Notes: generated from the letters alone by a model not told the origin. A DNA stretch of 9,307 bases from Gammaproteobacteria bacterium (GCA_027293245.1 JAPUFZ010000026.1:1-9307); one strand, 5' to 3'. Numbered from the stretch's first letter, positions 1 to 9,067 are shown. Translations and numbers: made by a program.

Positions 1-707
1 TTCAAATTCCAACCACGCTGTTATCCCAGGTTGATTCCTCGGTTGGTGGCAAAACTGGTGTCAATCACCCGCTCGGTAAAAATATGATCGGTGCTTTTTA
101 CCAACCCAAATGCGTGATTGCCGATACCTCTACACTCGATACCCTGCCCTCCCGGGAGCTCAGTGCCGGCCTCGCCGAGGTGATTAAATATGGCCTGATA
201 TATGACGCGGATTTTTTCAACTGGCTGGAACACAATATCGAAAAACTGAATAGCCGCGATTACTCTTCACTCTGCCAGGCCATCCTGGTTTCCTGCACCA
301 TCAAAGCTGAGATCGTCGCACTCGACGAACGCGAATTGGGTATCCGTGCCATATTGAATCTGGGTCATACCTTCGGACATGCGATCGAAGCTTCAATGGG
401 TTATGGCAACTGGTTACATGGTGAGGCCGTTGCTGCCGGTATGGTCATGGCAGCGGATCTGTCGTTACGCCAGCAGTGGATCGACGAGAGCGTTAAACAA
501 CGCACCATCAAACTACTCGAAGACTCAAACCTTCCGGTCAGGTCACCCGCCGAAATGAGCGTGGGGAAATACATGCGCGCTATGGCAATTGACAAAAAAA
601 CCATAAACGGCACGATCAGGCTGGTTCTGCTCAAAAGTCTCGGCGAAGCTATCGTTACTTCCGATTATCAACCTGACTTGCTCGAGCAGACCCTCAGCGA
701 GGCCTAG
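1..707 (+). CDS. aroB: 3-dehydroquinate synthase, 3' portion (5' end outside window)
   Basis: This cytoplasmic enzyme converts DAHP to 3-dehydroquinate, the second step of the shikimate pathway to aromatic amino acids; it needs NAD and a divalent metal. The frame is open from base 3 with no start in view, so about 234 C-terminal residues are present against about 360 for the whole family protein. The first visible residues, [20 protein letters not shown], are the family's hallmark substrate and NAD-binding segment, so the ATG at 84 is internal and not the start. The three expected metal ligands are visible: Glu in LAEVIKYG (177-179), the first His of HTFGH (366-368) and His in WLHGE (417-419). 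The DKK motif lies near 588-597. The gene ends with TAG, 8 bases before gltB, which suggests co-transcription. The missing N-terminus simply reflects the window edge. Confidence 0.97.
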   Translation, partial: QIPTTLLSQVDSSVGGKTGVNHPLGKNMIGAFYQPKCVIADTSTLDTLPSRELSAGLAEVIKYGLIYDADFFNWLEHNIEKLNSRDYSSLCQAILVSCTIKAEIVALDERELGIRAILNLGHTFGHAIEASMGYGNWLHGEAVAAGMVMAADLSLRQQWIDESVKQRTIKLLEDSNLPVRSPAEMSVGKYMRAMAIDKKTINGTIRLVLLKSLGEAIVTSDYQPDLLEQTLSEA

Positions 708-715
708 CCCGAACC

Positions 716-3700
716 ATGAACCCAAATACCCAACTTAAAGGCCTGTATAATCCCAGTTTCGAAAAGGATGGCTGCGGCTTTGGCCTGATCGCCAATATCG
801 ACGACAAACCGAGTCATTGGCTGATCAAAACCTCAATTGCGGCCCTGACCCGGTTGACTCACCGGGGGGCGATCGCAGCAGATGGTAAATCGGGTGATGG
901 CTGTGGCCTGTTATTGAAAAAACCAGATTCATTTCTGCGCAGCAAGGCAGCCGGACTCGGGATCGATTGCGCCGAGCATTACGCGGTCGCATTCATATTC
1001 ATTTCCCCTCACGCGGGTGAAACTGAAATTTCGCAAAAAATTATTGAGCAAAAAATTGCCGATCAGGGCCTGAGTTTTGCTGGCTGGCGAGAGCTACCAA
1101 CCGACCCTTCCGCCTGTGGTGAGGAAGCTTTAAAATCCCTGCCCGCCATTTACCATGCCTACATAAACGCGCCTGCCAAGCTTAACACTGCAGAATTTGA
1201 TCGATCGCTTTATCTCGCCAGACGGGCGATAGGTCATGCTCACGAGGCACTCGAAAATACTCGCATCAACGACTACTACTATATCTCAAGTATGTCATCG
1301 AGCGTACTCTCATACAAAGGCCTGATCATGCCGGCAAATTTGCCGGTGTTTTACCAGGACCTAAACGATGAATCGATGGAAAGCGCCATTTGTGTGTTTC
1401 ATCAACGTTTTTCAACCAACACCTGGCCGCAGTGGCGGCTTGCGCAACCGTTTCGTTACCTCGCGCACAACGGCGAAATCAATACCATTCAGGGCAACCG
1501 TAACTGGGCCAACGCCAGGGCATATAAATTTAAATCAGAGTTACTGCCCGATGTTGAGGCAATAAAACCACTGGTCAATATGTCCGGCTCAGATTCCAGT
1601 TCGATGGACAATATGCTCGATTTTTTACTTTCTGGTGGCATGGACATTTTTCGTGCGATGCGCTTGCTGATACCACCCGCCTGGCAAAATGTTGACCATA
1701 TGGACTCTGCACTCAGCGCTTTTTACGAATACAATTCGATGCACATGGAACCCTGGGATGGCCCTGCCGCCATCGTCTTGACCGAGGGCCGTTATGCCTG
1801 TTGCGTGATGGACCGTAATGGTCTGCGGCCCGCGCGTTGGGTAATGACACGGGACCGGCATATCACCCTCGGGTCCGAGATCGGTATCTGGGATTACCGA
1901 ACCGAAGATGTGATTGCCAAAGGGCGCCTAAAACCAGGCGAAATGATCGCGGTAGATACCGAGACCAGCACACTACTGCTTTCGGAAGATATCGACAAGA
2001 TGCTACAGGACCGGCACCCTTATGAAATGTGGTTACGCGAAAGACTCAAGCGTTTAAGCGCGAACCCTGTCAATTCACCCTTCTCGGCCCTGGCGATGAA
2101 TCGCGAATCCCTGACCCACCTGGAAAAACTGTTTCAGGTTAGTTTCGAAGAGCGTGATCAGATTCTAAAACCGCTGGCGCAGGATTCGCAGGAGGCGACC
2201 GGGTCGATGGGTGATGACACACCCTTGCCGGTACTGTCCATATTCCAGCGATCACTGTACGACAGTTTCAGACAGCAATTCGCCCAGGTCACCAACCCAC
2301 CGATCGATCCGTTACGAGAAAAAATCGTCATGTCGCTGGAAACCTGCTTCGGCCGTGAGCACAACCTGTTTAATGAAAGAGCCGAACATGCCGACCGCCT
2401 GATAGTCAGTTCGCCCATTCTGTCTGAACAGAAATACGTCGATCTACTCTCCTGGCATGACAAAGGCTTCCCGAATGACCGGCTTACACTCGGTTACAAT
2501 CCGGAAAAAACCAGTTTGAAAGAGGCGATCAGGGACCTGGCAGATCTGGCCGAACGCGCCTCGCGCCGTGGCATCGTTATCCTGATATTAAGCGACAAGG
2601 ATATCTCGAAGAACCAGCTTCCGATCCATGCAGCACTGGCCACCGGTGCCGTACACCATCGCCTCTGCCACACTGGTGGCCGATGCGACACCAACATAGT
2701 AATCGAGACCGGCACAGCCCGGGATGCACATCACATGGCAGTTTTGCTGGGATTCGGTGCTACCGCAATCTATCCGTTTCTGGCCTACGCGAGTATCGTC
2801 GGCATGACCCGCACTGGTGAATTACCCGACTTGCAGTGTCCGAACACGGGCTCTAATTATCGGCGCGGAATAAACAAGGGCCTGTACAAGATAATTTCGA
2901 AGATGGGCATATCAACCATTTCCAGCTATCGGGGTGCGCAGTTGTTCGAGATCGTTGGTTTGCACCGGGAAGTGGTAGACCTGTGTTTTGCCGGCACCAC
3001 CTGCCGCATCGACGGTATCAACTTTGAAAACATCGAAAACGATCAGAAACTGGTCAGTAAGATTGCCTGGAATCCGCGCAAGGGTATAGAACAGGGCGGA
3101 TTACTCAAGTACATCCATGACGGCGAGTACCACGCCTACAATCCAGATGTTGTCACCAGCCTGCAACGAGCAGTCAATAGTGGATCCTACCAGGAATGGA
3201 AGTTGTATTCGGATGTCGTCAACAACCGTCCCGCGACCGCATTGCGCGATCTACTGCGGCTAAAACCTCAATCGGCAATCGAGCTCGACAGCGTCGAACC
3301 GGCGGATGACATTCTGCAGCGTTTTGATTCAGCGGGTATGTCGCTCGGCGCCTTATCACCCGAAGCGCACGAGACCCTTGCCCTGGCGATGAACCAGCTG
3401 GGGGGGCGTTCTAATTCCGGTGAAGGCGGCGAAGACCCGGCCCGATTTTCGACCGATCGAGTTTCCAAAATAAAGCAAATCGCCTCCGGGCGCTTTGGTG
3501 TCACACCCCACTACCTGGTAAATGCTGAAGTTTTACAGATCAAGGTGGCGCAGGGCGCCAAACCGGGCGAAGGCGGCCAGTTACCGGGTAACAAGGTCAA
3601 TGAGTTGATTGCCCGACTGAGGAATTCGGAACCCGGGGTCACCTTAATTTCACCACCACCGCATCATGACATTTACTCAATCGAAGATCTGGCACAGTTA

Positions 3701-5200
3701 ATTTTTGACCTCAAACAGGTGAACCCGAAGGCCCTGGTGTCGGTCAAGCTGGTTGCCGAAGCCGGCGTTGGTACGATTGCCGCGGGTGTCGCGAAAGCCT
3801 ATGCCGATTTAATCACGATAGCGGGGTACGACGGTGGCACCGGCGCCAGCCCATTGACCTCGGTTAAATATGCCGGTTCTCCCTGGGAACTGGGGCTCAC
3901 CGAAACACATCAGGTACTACGCGCCAATGGGCTGCGTGAAAAAGTGCGCATCCAGACCGATGGGGGACTGAAAACCGGCCTCGATGTGATCAAGGCGGCC
4001 ATCCTCGGTGCGGAGAGTTTTGGTTTTGGTACCGGCCCGATGATCGCCATGGGTTGCAAATACCTGCGTATTTGCCATCTTAACAACTGTGCGACCGGTG
4101 TCGCGACGCAAAACTCGATACTGAGAGAATTACACTATACCGGTACCGCGGAAAAGGTAAAAAACTACTTTCGCTTTGTTGCAATGGAAGTCCGCGAAAT
4201 TCTCGCCTCACTCGGCATTAGCAGGCTCGAACAACTGATTGGCAGGACCGACCTGCTCGAAGTTGTCAAAGGCACTACAGCCGGTCAACAAAATCTGAAT
4301 CTGGAGCCGCTTCTGAATGACGGTGGCCTGTCGGCTGAACTGCCCCAGTATTGCCTGCATGATCGCAATCAACCTTATGACAAGGGCGAATTGGCCGAGC
4401 AAATGGTGATCGACTGCATGCCGGCGATCAAAAATTCTAGTGGTGGAGAATTTTACTACCCGATACAAAATACCCACCGATCGATTGGTGCGAGGTTGTC
4501 CGGTGAAATTGCACGTTTACACGGCAATCATGGCATGGACAATAATCCGATTACGCTGCACCTGACTGGCACCGCCGGGCAAAGCTTCGGCGTCTGGAAT
4601 GCCGGCGGACTCGACATGACCCTCGAAGGCGATGCCAATGACTATGTCTGTAAGGGTATGGCCGGCGGCAAAGTTGTTATTAAACCACCTGCAAACAGCC
4701 ACTTCAAATCCCAGGATACGGTTATTATCGGCAATACCTGCCTTTACGGCGCTACCGGTGGCAAGTTACTCGCGGCTGGCCTCGCCGGTGAACGATTTGC
4801 AGTGAGAAATTCCGGTGCAAATGCGATCGTTGAAGGCGTTGGCGATCATGGTTGCGAATACATGACCGGCGGTATCGTTACCATACTGGGCAACACCGGG
4901 GTCAATTTCGGCGCCGGTATGACCGGTGGTATTGCCTACGTACTGGACCTCGACAGGGGCTTCATCGACCGCATCAACAATGAGCTAATCGACATTCATC
5001 GGATAGTCGACGAAAGCATGGAAAGTCACCGTGTCTACCTGAGCAGTGCGATCCAGGAATACGTCGATGAAACCGGCAGTGAATGGGGGCAGTATATTCT
5101 CGAGAATTTCAGCCACTTCAAGCGTAAGATCTGGATGGTGAAACCGAAAGCCGCTGAATTTGACTCACTGCTGGAAACCCTGCAAAGCAATGCCGCCTAG
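716..5200 (+). CDS. gltB: Glutamate synthase large (alpha) subunit, NADPH-type
   Basis: This subunit makes glutamate from glutamine and 2-oxoglutarate in ammonia assimilation. It has 1494 residues, close to the roughly 1490 of E. coli GltB. Cys20 in DGCGFGLIA is the class II glutaminase nucleophile, so the first 19 residues should be a cleaved propeptide, which supports the ATG at 716. Other glutaminase residues are HQRFSTN (229-235) and HNGEIN (251-256). A central domain (about 440-790) precedes the FMN/2-oxoglutarate synthase domain (about 800-1200), which carries [10 protein letters not shown] (902-911) and GGTGASPL. The 3Fe-4S cysteines are C1114, C1120 and C1125. The C-terminal glycine-rich beta-helix begins near G1285. 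The loop that marks ferredoxin-dependent enzymes, expected between DPARF and [12 protein letters not shown], is absent, so this looks like the bacterial NADPH-type subunit that pairs with GltD. No gltD follows; dnaG starts 25 bases later. No clear Shine-Dalgarno sequence precedes the start. Confidence 0.97.
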   Translation: MNPNTQLKGLYNPSFEKDGCGFGLIANIDDKPSHWLIKTSIAALTRLTHRGAIAADGKSGDGCGLLLKKPDSFLRSKAAGLGIDCAEHYAVAFIFISPHAGETEISQKIIEQKIADQGLSFAGWRELPTDPSACGEEALKSLPAIYHAYINAPAKLNTAEFDRSLYLARRAIGHAHEALENTRINDYYYISSMSSSVLSYKGLIMPANLPVFYQDLNDESMESAICVFHQRFSTNTWPQWRLAQPFRYLAHNGEINTIQGNRNWANARAYKFKSELLPDVEAIKPLVNMSGSDSSSMDNMLDFLLSGGMDIFRAMRLLIPPAWQNVDHMDSALSAFYEYNSMHMEPWDGPAAIVLTEGRYACCVMDRNGLRPARWVMTRDRHITLGSEIGIWDYRTEDVIAKGRLKPGEMIAVDTETSTLLLSEDIDKMLQDRHPYEMWLRERLKRLSANPVNSPFSALAMNRESLTHLEKLFQVSFEERDQILKPLAQDSQEATGSMGDDTPLPVLSIFQRSLYDSFRQQFAQVTNPPIDPLREKIVMSLETCFGREHNLFNERAEHADRLIVSSPILSEQKYVDLLSWHDKGFPNDRLTLGYNPEKTSLKEAIRDLADLAERASRRGIVILILSDKDISKNQLPIHAALATGAVHHRLCHTGGRCDTNIVIETGTARDAHHMAVLLGFGATAIYPFLAYASIVGMTRTGELPDLQCPNTGSNYRRGINKGLYKIISKMGISTISSYRGAQLFEIVGLHREVVDLCFAGTTCRIDGINFENIENDQKLVSKIAWNPRKGIEQGGLLKYIHDGEYHAYNPDVVTSLQRAVNSGSYQEWKLYSDVVNNRPATALRDLLRLKPQSAIELDSVEPADDILQRFDSAGMSLGALSPEAHETLALAMNQLGGRSNSGEGGEDPARFSTDRVSKIKQIASGRFGVTPHYLVNAEVLQIKVAQGAKPGEGGQLPGNKVNELIARLRNSEPGVTLISPPPHHDIYSIEDLAQLIFDLKQVNPKALVSVKLVAEAGVGTIAAGVAKAYADLITIAGYDGGTGASPLTSVKYAGSPWELGLTETHQVLRANGLREKVRIQTDGGLKTGLDVIKAAILGAESFGFGTGPMIAMGCKYLRICHLNNCATGVATQNSILRELHYTGTAEKVKNYFRFVAMEVREILASLGISRLEQLIGRTDLLEVVKGTTAGQQNLNLEPLLNDGGLSAELPQYCLHDRNQPYDKGELAEQMVIDCMPAIKNSSGGEFYYPIQNTHRSIGARLSGEIARLHGNHGMDNNPITLHLTGTAGQSFGVWNAGGLDMTLEGDANDYVCKGMAGGKVVIKPPANSHFKSQDTVIIGNTCLYGATGGKLLAAGLAGERFAVRNSGANAIVEGVGDHGCEYMTGGIVTILGNTGVNFGAGMTGGIAYVLDLDRGFIDRINNELIDIHRIVDESMESHRVYLSSAIQEYVDETGSEWGQYILENFSHFKRKIWMVKPKAAEFDSLLETLQSNAA

Positions 5201-5225
5201 GCACCTGCCTGGTTAACCATATTCC

Positions 5226-6944
5226 ATGGCTGGTAGAATTCCCCGCGCCTTCATCGACGACCTGCTCGACCGGGTCGATATAGTCGAAGTCATCGACGCG
5301 CGTGTGCCACTGAAAAAGAAAGGCAAAGAGTACTGGGCATGCTGTCCCTTCCATAATGAAAAAACATCCTCGTTCTCGGTGAGCCAGAACAAACAGTTTT
5401 ATCATTGCTTTGGCTGCCAGCAACATGGCAACGCCATCAGTTTCCTGATGGACTACGACCACATGGAATTTGTCGAGGCAATCGAATCGCTGGCAGCGAT
5501 GCTCGGACTGGATATCCCCTACGAAAAGGGGCAGGCGCCTGCCCCGCCGAATAAGGGCTCGGATTCCCTGTATACCACCCTGCAACAATGCACCGATTAT
5601 TACCTGCAACAACTCGAGCAAAACCCCGCCGCGATCGATTACCTGAAGCAACGCGGCATCGGCAGCGAAACCGCCAGAACCTTTGCCATTGGTTACGCCC
5701 CCCCGGGCTGGAATAGTCTCGGCGGCGAGCGCAAGCCACTCACCGAAGCCGGCATGCTAATCGAAAAGGACAATGGTCAGAGTTATGACCGATTTCGCCA
5801 TCGCCTGATGTTTCCAATACGGGACCGGCGTGGTCGCACCATCGCCTTCGGTGGCCGGGTCATCGACGCCGGGGACAATCCCAAATACCTGAATTCTCCA
5901 GAGTCTCCGGTTTTTCACAAAGGCAACGAAATATATGGTCTATACGAACTTAAAAAAGCGGTCCAGAAAATTGATGAAATCATTATCACCGAGGGTTACA
6001 TGGATGTTATCGCGCTCGTGCAACACGGGGTCAAAACCGCAGTCGCCACACTCGGAACCGCGATTAATAACGATCAAATTGAAAAGCTTTTCCGCGTCTG
6101 TAAAACCCTGATATTTTGCTTCGATGGCGACGCTGCCGGCAAGAAAGCGGCCTGGCGTTCGCTCGAACAATGCCTGGTTTCACTCAAACAGGGGCGCCTG
6201 GCGCGGTTTTTGTTTTTACCCGAAGGCCATGACCCCGACACTTTTATCCAGCAACACGGGAAACAGGATTTTCAAACCCAGATAGAAAAAGCTGCGACCC
6301 TGACCGAATTTTTATTCGCAACCCTGTTATCAGAATGCAATATAAAATCGCTGGAAGGAAAGTCCCAGTTTATCGACCGCCTGCGCCCCTACTTCATGCA
6401 GATACCGTTGCAGAGCCTCAAGGACCAGATCCTCGGCGAGGTAGAACGGCAGCTTTCGACTAAACTCGACAACCGGCTGCTGAAGATCCTGGGGCATGAA
6501 AAGCCAGCAGTCGAATCCTATCTCAGGATACCCGAACAACGCTGGACTCCTACCCGCCTGGCGATCAATTTGCTGCTGCAAAAACCGTCCCTGGCGGACA
6601 CCACCGGCACTCATCACGAGTTGGCAGAAACGCGGATTCCAGGCGTCGACCTGCTATTGCAATTGCTCGACGAAATTCACGAACAACCCGGCATCAGCAC
6701 GCAAAACCTGCTCGATCGTTTCAAGGGTAACGAGCACGAAGCTCACCTCTACAAACTGGCCGCTACACAGCCCGCGATCGATGATGAAGAAAGCATTGAC
6801 CAGATGTTTGCAGACTGCCTGGAACGGCTGCAGAAGAATTATATTGAGCACCGTCGGGAATTACTGATAGACAAAATGCAGGGTGGTGAGTCGCTCTCAG
6901 AAACAGAAAAACAGGAACTAAAACAATTATTCACAAATCAGTAA
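5226..6944 (+). CDS. dnaG: DNA primase
   Basis: DnaG makes the RNA primers for replication and works with the DnaB helicase at the fork. It has 572 residues against 581 in E. coli. The start MAGRIPRAFIDDLLDRVDIV aligns with the E. coli N-terminus from residue 1, so the ATG at 5226 is secure even though no Shine-Dalgarno sequence is evident. The zinc-binding domain (about 1-100) has C40, H43, C61 and C64, the same positions as in E. coli. A proline/alanine-rich linker (about 101-108) leads to the RNA polymerase domain with PKYLNSPESPVFHKG and the TOPRIM acidic residues E256 (EGYMD), D300 and D302 (FDGDAAG). The C-terminal helicase-binding domain covers about 430-572. Compared with E. coli, about seven residues are missing after APPGW. 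The gene usually sits in rpsU-dnaG-rpoD; here gltB takes the upstream place. Confidence 0.97.
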   Translation: MAGRIPRAFIDDLLDRVDIVEVIDARVPLKKKGKEYWACCPFHNEKTSSFSVSQNKQFYHCFGCQQHGNAISFLMDYDHMEFVEAIESLAAMLGLDIPYEKGQAPAPPNKGSDSLYTTLQQCTDYYLQQLEQNPAAIDYLKQRGIGSETARTFAIGYAPPGWNSLGGERKPLTEAGMLIEKDNGQSYDRFRHRLMFPIRDRRGRTIAFGGRVIDAGDNPKYLNSPESPVFHKGNEIYGLYELKKAVQKIDEIIITEGYMDVIALVQHGVKTAVATLGTAINNDQIEKLFRVCKTLIFCFDGDAAGKKAAWRSLEQCLVSLKQGRLARFLFLPEGHDPDTFIQQHGKQDFQTQIEKAATLTEFLFATLLSECNIKSLEGKSQFIDRLRPYFMQIPLQSLKDQILGEVERQLSTKLDNRLLKILGHEKPAVESYLRIPEQRWTPTRLAINLLLQKPSLADTTGTHHELAETRIPGVDLLLQLLDEIHEQPGISTQNLLDRFKGNEHEAHLYKLAATQPAIDDEESIDQMFADCLERLQKNYIEHRRELLIDKMQGGESLSETEKQELKQLFTNQ

Positions 6945-6962
6945 TGTCACTCGTCGGATTAC

Positions 6963-6992
6963 TTGGAAAACCATAAAAAAACCTTATATACT
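6963..6992 (+). promoter_or_regulatory. Candidate sigma-70 promoter for rpoD
   Basis: In the 89-base gap between dnaG and rpoD, TTGGAA (6963-6968) is a 4/6 match to a -35 box. TATACT (6987-6992) is a 5/6 match to a -10 box, at an 18-base spacing; the overlapping TATATA (6985-6990) would give 16. The spacer is A-rich. Transcription would start near 7000, leaving a leader of about 35 bases before the rpoD ATG. I see no convincing heat-shock (sigma-32) -10 box here. The call rests on sequence match alone. Confidence 0.5.
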
Positions 6993-7025
6993 GGGGGATT
7001 AGTCTGCAGCATTTCAAATTTCGTC

Positions 7026-7029
7026 GAGG
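7026..7029 (+). promoter_or_regulatory. Ribosome binding site of rpoD
   Basis: GAGG lies 4 bases before the ATG at 7034, a short but workable spacing. It is the only start in the window preceded by a recognisable Shine-Dalgarno core, and it supports the chosen rpoD start. Confidence 0.5.
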
Positions 7030-7033
7030 CACC

Positions 7034-8833
7034 ATGGATCAAGATCAGCAGTCCCGTTTAAAAGAACTTATTGCAAAAGGTAAAGAACAGGGGTTTCTTA
7101 CCTACACCGAAGTCAATGATCATCTCCCCGAAGGCATTGTCGAACCCGAGCAAATTGAAGATATCATTCGCATGATTAACGACATGGGCATCAAGGTCCA
7201 TGAATCCGCACCGGTCGAAAGCAACGATATTCTCAACGATACCGAAACCGAAACCGATGAAGACGCGGCCGAAGAAGCCGCCGCCGCACTGGCTTCGCTG
7301 GACAGCGAATTCGGGCGTACTACCGATCCTGTACGCATGTACATGCGTGAAATGGGTACTGTCGAGCTACTGACCCGCGAAGGTGAAATCAAGATCGCGC
7401 GTCGAATCGAAAATGGTTTGAACCAGGCGATGACTTCACTGGCCCGGTATCCGGACACCATGCGCCTGATTCTCGAACGATACGACCAGGTGCGAAACGA
7501 GGAAGCCAAGTTGAGCGAAGTGCTGGTGGGTTATGTCGACCCGAATGAAGATCCGAACGCAATCCCGATGCCCGCTCCCCCGCAAATCAACGGTGAAGAC
7601 GACGACGACGAAGTTGAAGATACCGGACCGGACCCCGTCGAGGCTGAAAAGCGTTTCCGCAAAATCGAGAAAAGCTTTAACAAGGCAATGGATGCGATGT
7701 TCAAAGACGATACCAAAGTATACGACCGCAACATGAACAAGGCCGTAAGTGAGTTGATGGAAATCAAGCTTTTACCCCTGTTCATCGACCGCCTGGGTGC
7801 CAGCCTGATGGAGGTTATCAACCGGATTCGTACCAATGAGCGCACGATTCTCGACATCTGTGTTAAACAGTCAGCGATGCCGCGTAAAACCTTTATCGAG
7901 ACCTTCAAGGCCAATGAAACCAACCTGGAATGGATAGACGATCATATCAGCACCGGCGAGCCTTACGCCATAACTCTCGTAGAGTTCAAGGAAGAAGTCA
8001 TTCGCCATCAAAAAAGGCTGAAAAATGTAGAAAAAATCTCACATCTGTCGATTCACCAGATCAAGGAAATAAACCGTAAGATGTCGATCGGCAAGGCCAA
8101 GGCACGCCGTGCCAAGAAAGAAATGATCGAAGCCAATCTGCGCCTGGTTATCTCCATCGCGAAAAAATACACCAACCGTGGTTTACAGTTCCTCGATTTA
8201 ATTCAGGAAGGCAATATCGGACTGATGAAAGCGGTCGACAAGTTCGAGTACCGCCGGGGTTACAAATTTTCTACCTACGCGACCTGGTGGATCAGACAGG
8301 CTATCACGCGCTCCATCGCTGACCAGGCCCGGACCATCCGCATACCGGTTCACATGATTGAAACCATCAACAAGCTGAATCGAATTTCACGCCAGATGCT
8401 GCAGGAACTGGGGCGTGAACCGCAGCCGGAAGAACTCGCAGAACGCATGGAACTGTCGGAAGACAAGGTGCGAAAGGTGCTCAAGATATCCAAAGAACCG
8501 ATATCAATGGCAACCCCGATCGGTGACGACGAAGATTCGAACCTGGGCGACTTCATCGAAGACACCAATGTGCTGCTGCCTGCGGATACCGCGACCAATG
8601 CCGGGCTGTCCGAATCAACCCGCGAAATTCTGTCCAGCCTGACACCGCGTGAAGCCAAGGTGCTGCGCATGCGATTCGGCATCGACATGAATACCGACCA
8701 CACCCTCGAAGAGGTCGGCAAACAATTCGACGTAACCCGAGAAAGGATTCGTCAGATCGAAGCCAAGGCGCTACGCAAACTGCGTCACCCGAGCCGGTCC
8801 GAACAACTCAGAAGTTTTATTGACGCCGACTAG
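7034..8833 (+). CDS. rpoD: RNA polymerase primary sigma factor (sigma-70, RpoD)
   Basis: This is the housekeeping sigma factor that directs core RNA polymerase to -35/-10 promoters. It has 599 residues against 613 in E. coli. Region 1.1 occupies about residues 1-80 ([20 protein letters not shown]). Region 1.2 carries [16 protein letters not shown]. The group 1-specific non-conserved region contains an acidic run near residue 187 ([10 protein letters not shown]). Regions 2.1-2.4 start near K361 and include the -10-melting aromatics Y415, W418 and W419 in [10 protein letters not shown]. Region 3 follows, then the acidic region 3.2 finger ([13 protein letters not shown]). Region 4.2 is the helix-turn-helix [20 protein letters not shown], with R569 and R573 corresponding to the E. 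coli -35-contacting R584 and R588. The long region 1.1 and NCR set it apart from RpoS and RpoH. The start matches the family N-terminus. The gene ends with TAG. Confidence 0.98.
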   Translation: MDQDQQSRLKELIAKGKEQGFLTYTEVNDHLPEGIVEPEQIEDIIRMINDMGIKVHESAPVESNDILNDTETETDEDAAEEAAAALASLDSEFGRTTDPVRMYMREMGTVELLTREGEIKIARRIENGLNQAMTSLARYPDTMRLILERYDQVRNEEAKLSEVLVGYVDPNEDPNAIPMPAPPQINGEDDDDEVEDTGPDPVEAEKRFRKIEKSFNKAMDAMFKDDTKVYDRNMNKAVSELMEIKLLPLFIDRLGASLMEVINRIRTNERTILDICVKQSAMPRKTFIETFKANETNLEWIDDHISTGEPYAITLVEFKEEVIRHQKRLKNVEKISHLSIHQIKEINRKMSIGKAKARRAKKEMIEANLRLVISIAKKYTNRGLQFLDLIQEGNIGLMKAVDKFEYRRGYKFSTYATWWIRQAITRSIADQARTIRIPVHMIETINKLNRISRQMLQELGREPQPEELAERMELSEDKVRKVLKISKEPISMATPIGDDEDSNLGDFIEDTNVLLPADTATNAGLSESTREILSSLTPREAKVLRMRFGIDMNTDHTLEEVGKQFDVTRERIRQIEAKALRKLRHPSRSEQLRSFIDAD

Positions 8834-8847
8834 GTTTCGGATACAAT
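8820..8847 (+). promoter_or_regulatory. Candidate sigma-70 promoter at the rpoD stop codon
   Basis: TTGACG (8820-8825, 5/6 match to a -35 box) and TACAAT (8842-8847, 5/6 match to a -10 box) are separated by 16 bases. The -35 box overlaps the last RpoD codons. Transcription would begin near 8854 and could feed the structured region and tRNA downstream, or a short transcript ending at the terminator near 8946. This is the best promoter match I found between rpoD and the tRNA. Part of the -35 match is dictated by the codons for Ile-Asp-Ala, so chance cannot be excluded. Confidence 0.4.
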
Positions 8848-8870
8848 TCGCAGTCTTTTAAACGCCACAC

Positions 8871-8910
8871 CGTCATTCCGGAAAGTGCAAAGCACTTATC
8901 CGGAATCCAT
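8871..8910. repeat. Palindromic repeat of the CGTCATTCC...GGAATCCA type
   Basis: ATTCCGGA (8875-8882) plus AAGTGC (8883-8888) pairs with GCACTT (8892-8897) plus TCCGGAAT (8899-8906), with loop AAA and one bulged A at 8898. This gives a 14-bp stem. The flanks CGTC and CCAT are typical of a palindromic intergenic repeat found dispersed in many proteobacterial genomes. It has no T-run after it, so it does not look like a terminator by itself. Confidence 0.7.
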
Positions 8911-8915
8911 AGAAT

Positions 8916-8946
8916 AATCCTGCGAAGTATTTGACGCAGGATTTTT
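8916..8946 (+). terminator. Possible Rho-independent terminator after rpoD
   Basis: AATCCTGCG (8916-8924) pairs perfectly with CGCAGGATT (8935-8943) around a 10-base loop. A run of five T (8942-8946) overlaps the end of the stem. It is well placed to end transcripts from rpoD or from the promoter at 8820. The downstream arm and T-run are also part of the first structured repeat, whose second copy has the T-run but not this hairpin, so the terminator reading is plausible rather than certain. Confidence 0.45.
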
Positions 8947-9047
8947 GGACTCAGGCAAGGCGGGCTGTTTGTGAATGCCGGGAGCATACCTATGGTATGT
9001 GACCAAATGAGCAAACTGCCCAACGCAGCATGGGGTAAAATAACATC
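8932..9047 (+). repeat. Structured repeat, copy 1
   Basis: This is the first of two diverged copies of a structured element. The outer 5' block (8932-8962) matches copy 2 at 27 of 31 bases. The central blocks are GCCGGGAGC (8977-8985) and GTGACCAA (8999-9006), and the 3' block is CAACGCAGCATGG (9021-9033). Arms 8963-8976 and 9007-9020 pair at about 11 of 14 positions, counting one G-T. Inside, CATACC (8985-8990) and GGTATG (8994-8999) form a perfect 6-bp hairpin with loop TAT. No open frame in it looks like a protein. I cannot assign it to a named family. Strand is given by analogy with copy 2 and is arbitrary. Confidence 0.8.
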
Positions 9048-9067
9048 CCGAATCCCCGCCCCGGGAG

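Noticed and set aside
716..5200. gltB as a ferredoxin-dependent glutamate synthase, given the absence of gltD
   Set aside because: The diagnostic ferredoxin loop between DPARF and the SGRFGVT motif is absent, and the protein follows the E. coli alpha subunit throughout.
5118..5651. 177-residue open frame on the minus strand across the gltB-dnaG junction
   Set aside because: It lies opposite two well-supported genes, shows no recognisable domain, and is explained as a shadow of the coding strand.
6496..6867. 123-residue + strand open frame inside dnaG in another frame
   Set aside because: The dnaG frame is continuous and well matched through this region; this is an out-of-frame shadow and not a frameshifted piece.
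8969..8996. TTGTGA-N16-TATGGT in repeat copy 1 as a promoter
   Set aside because: Each box matches only 4 of 6 consensus bases, and the sequence is explained by the hairpin arms.
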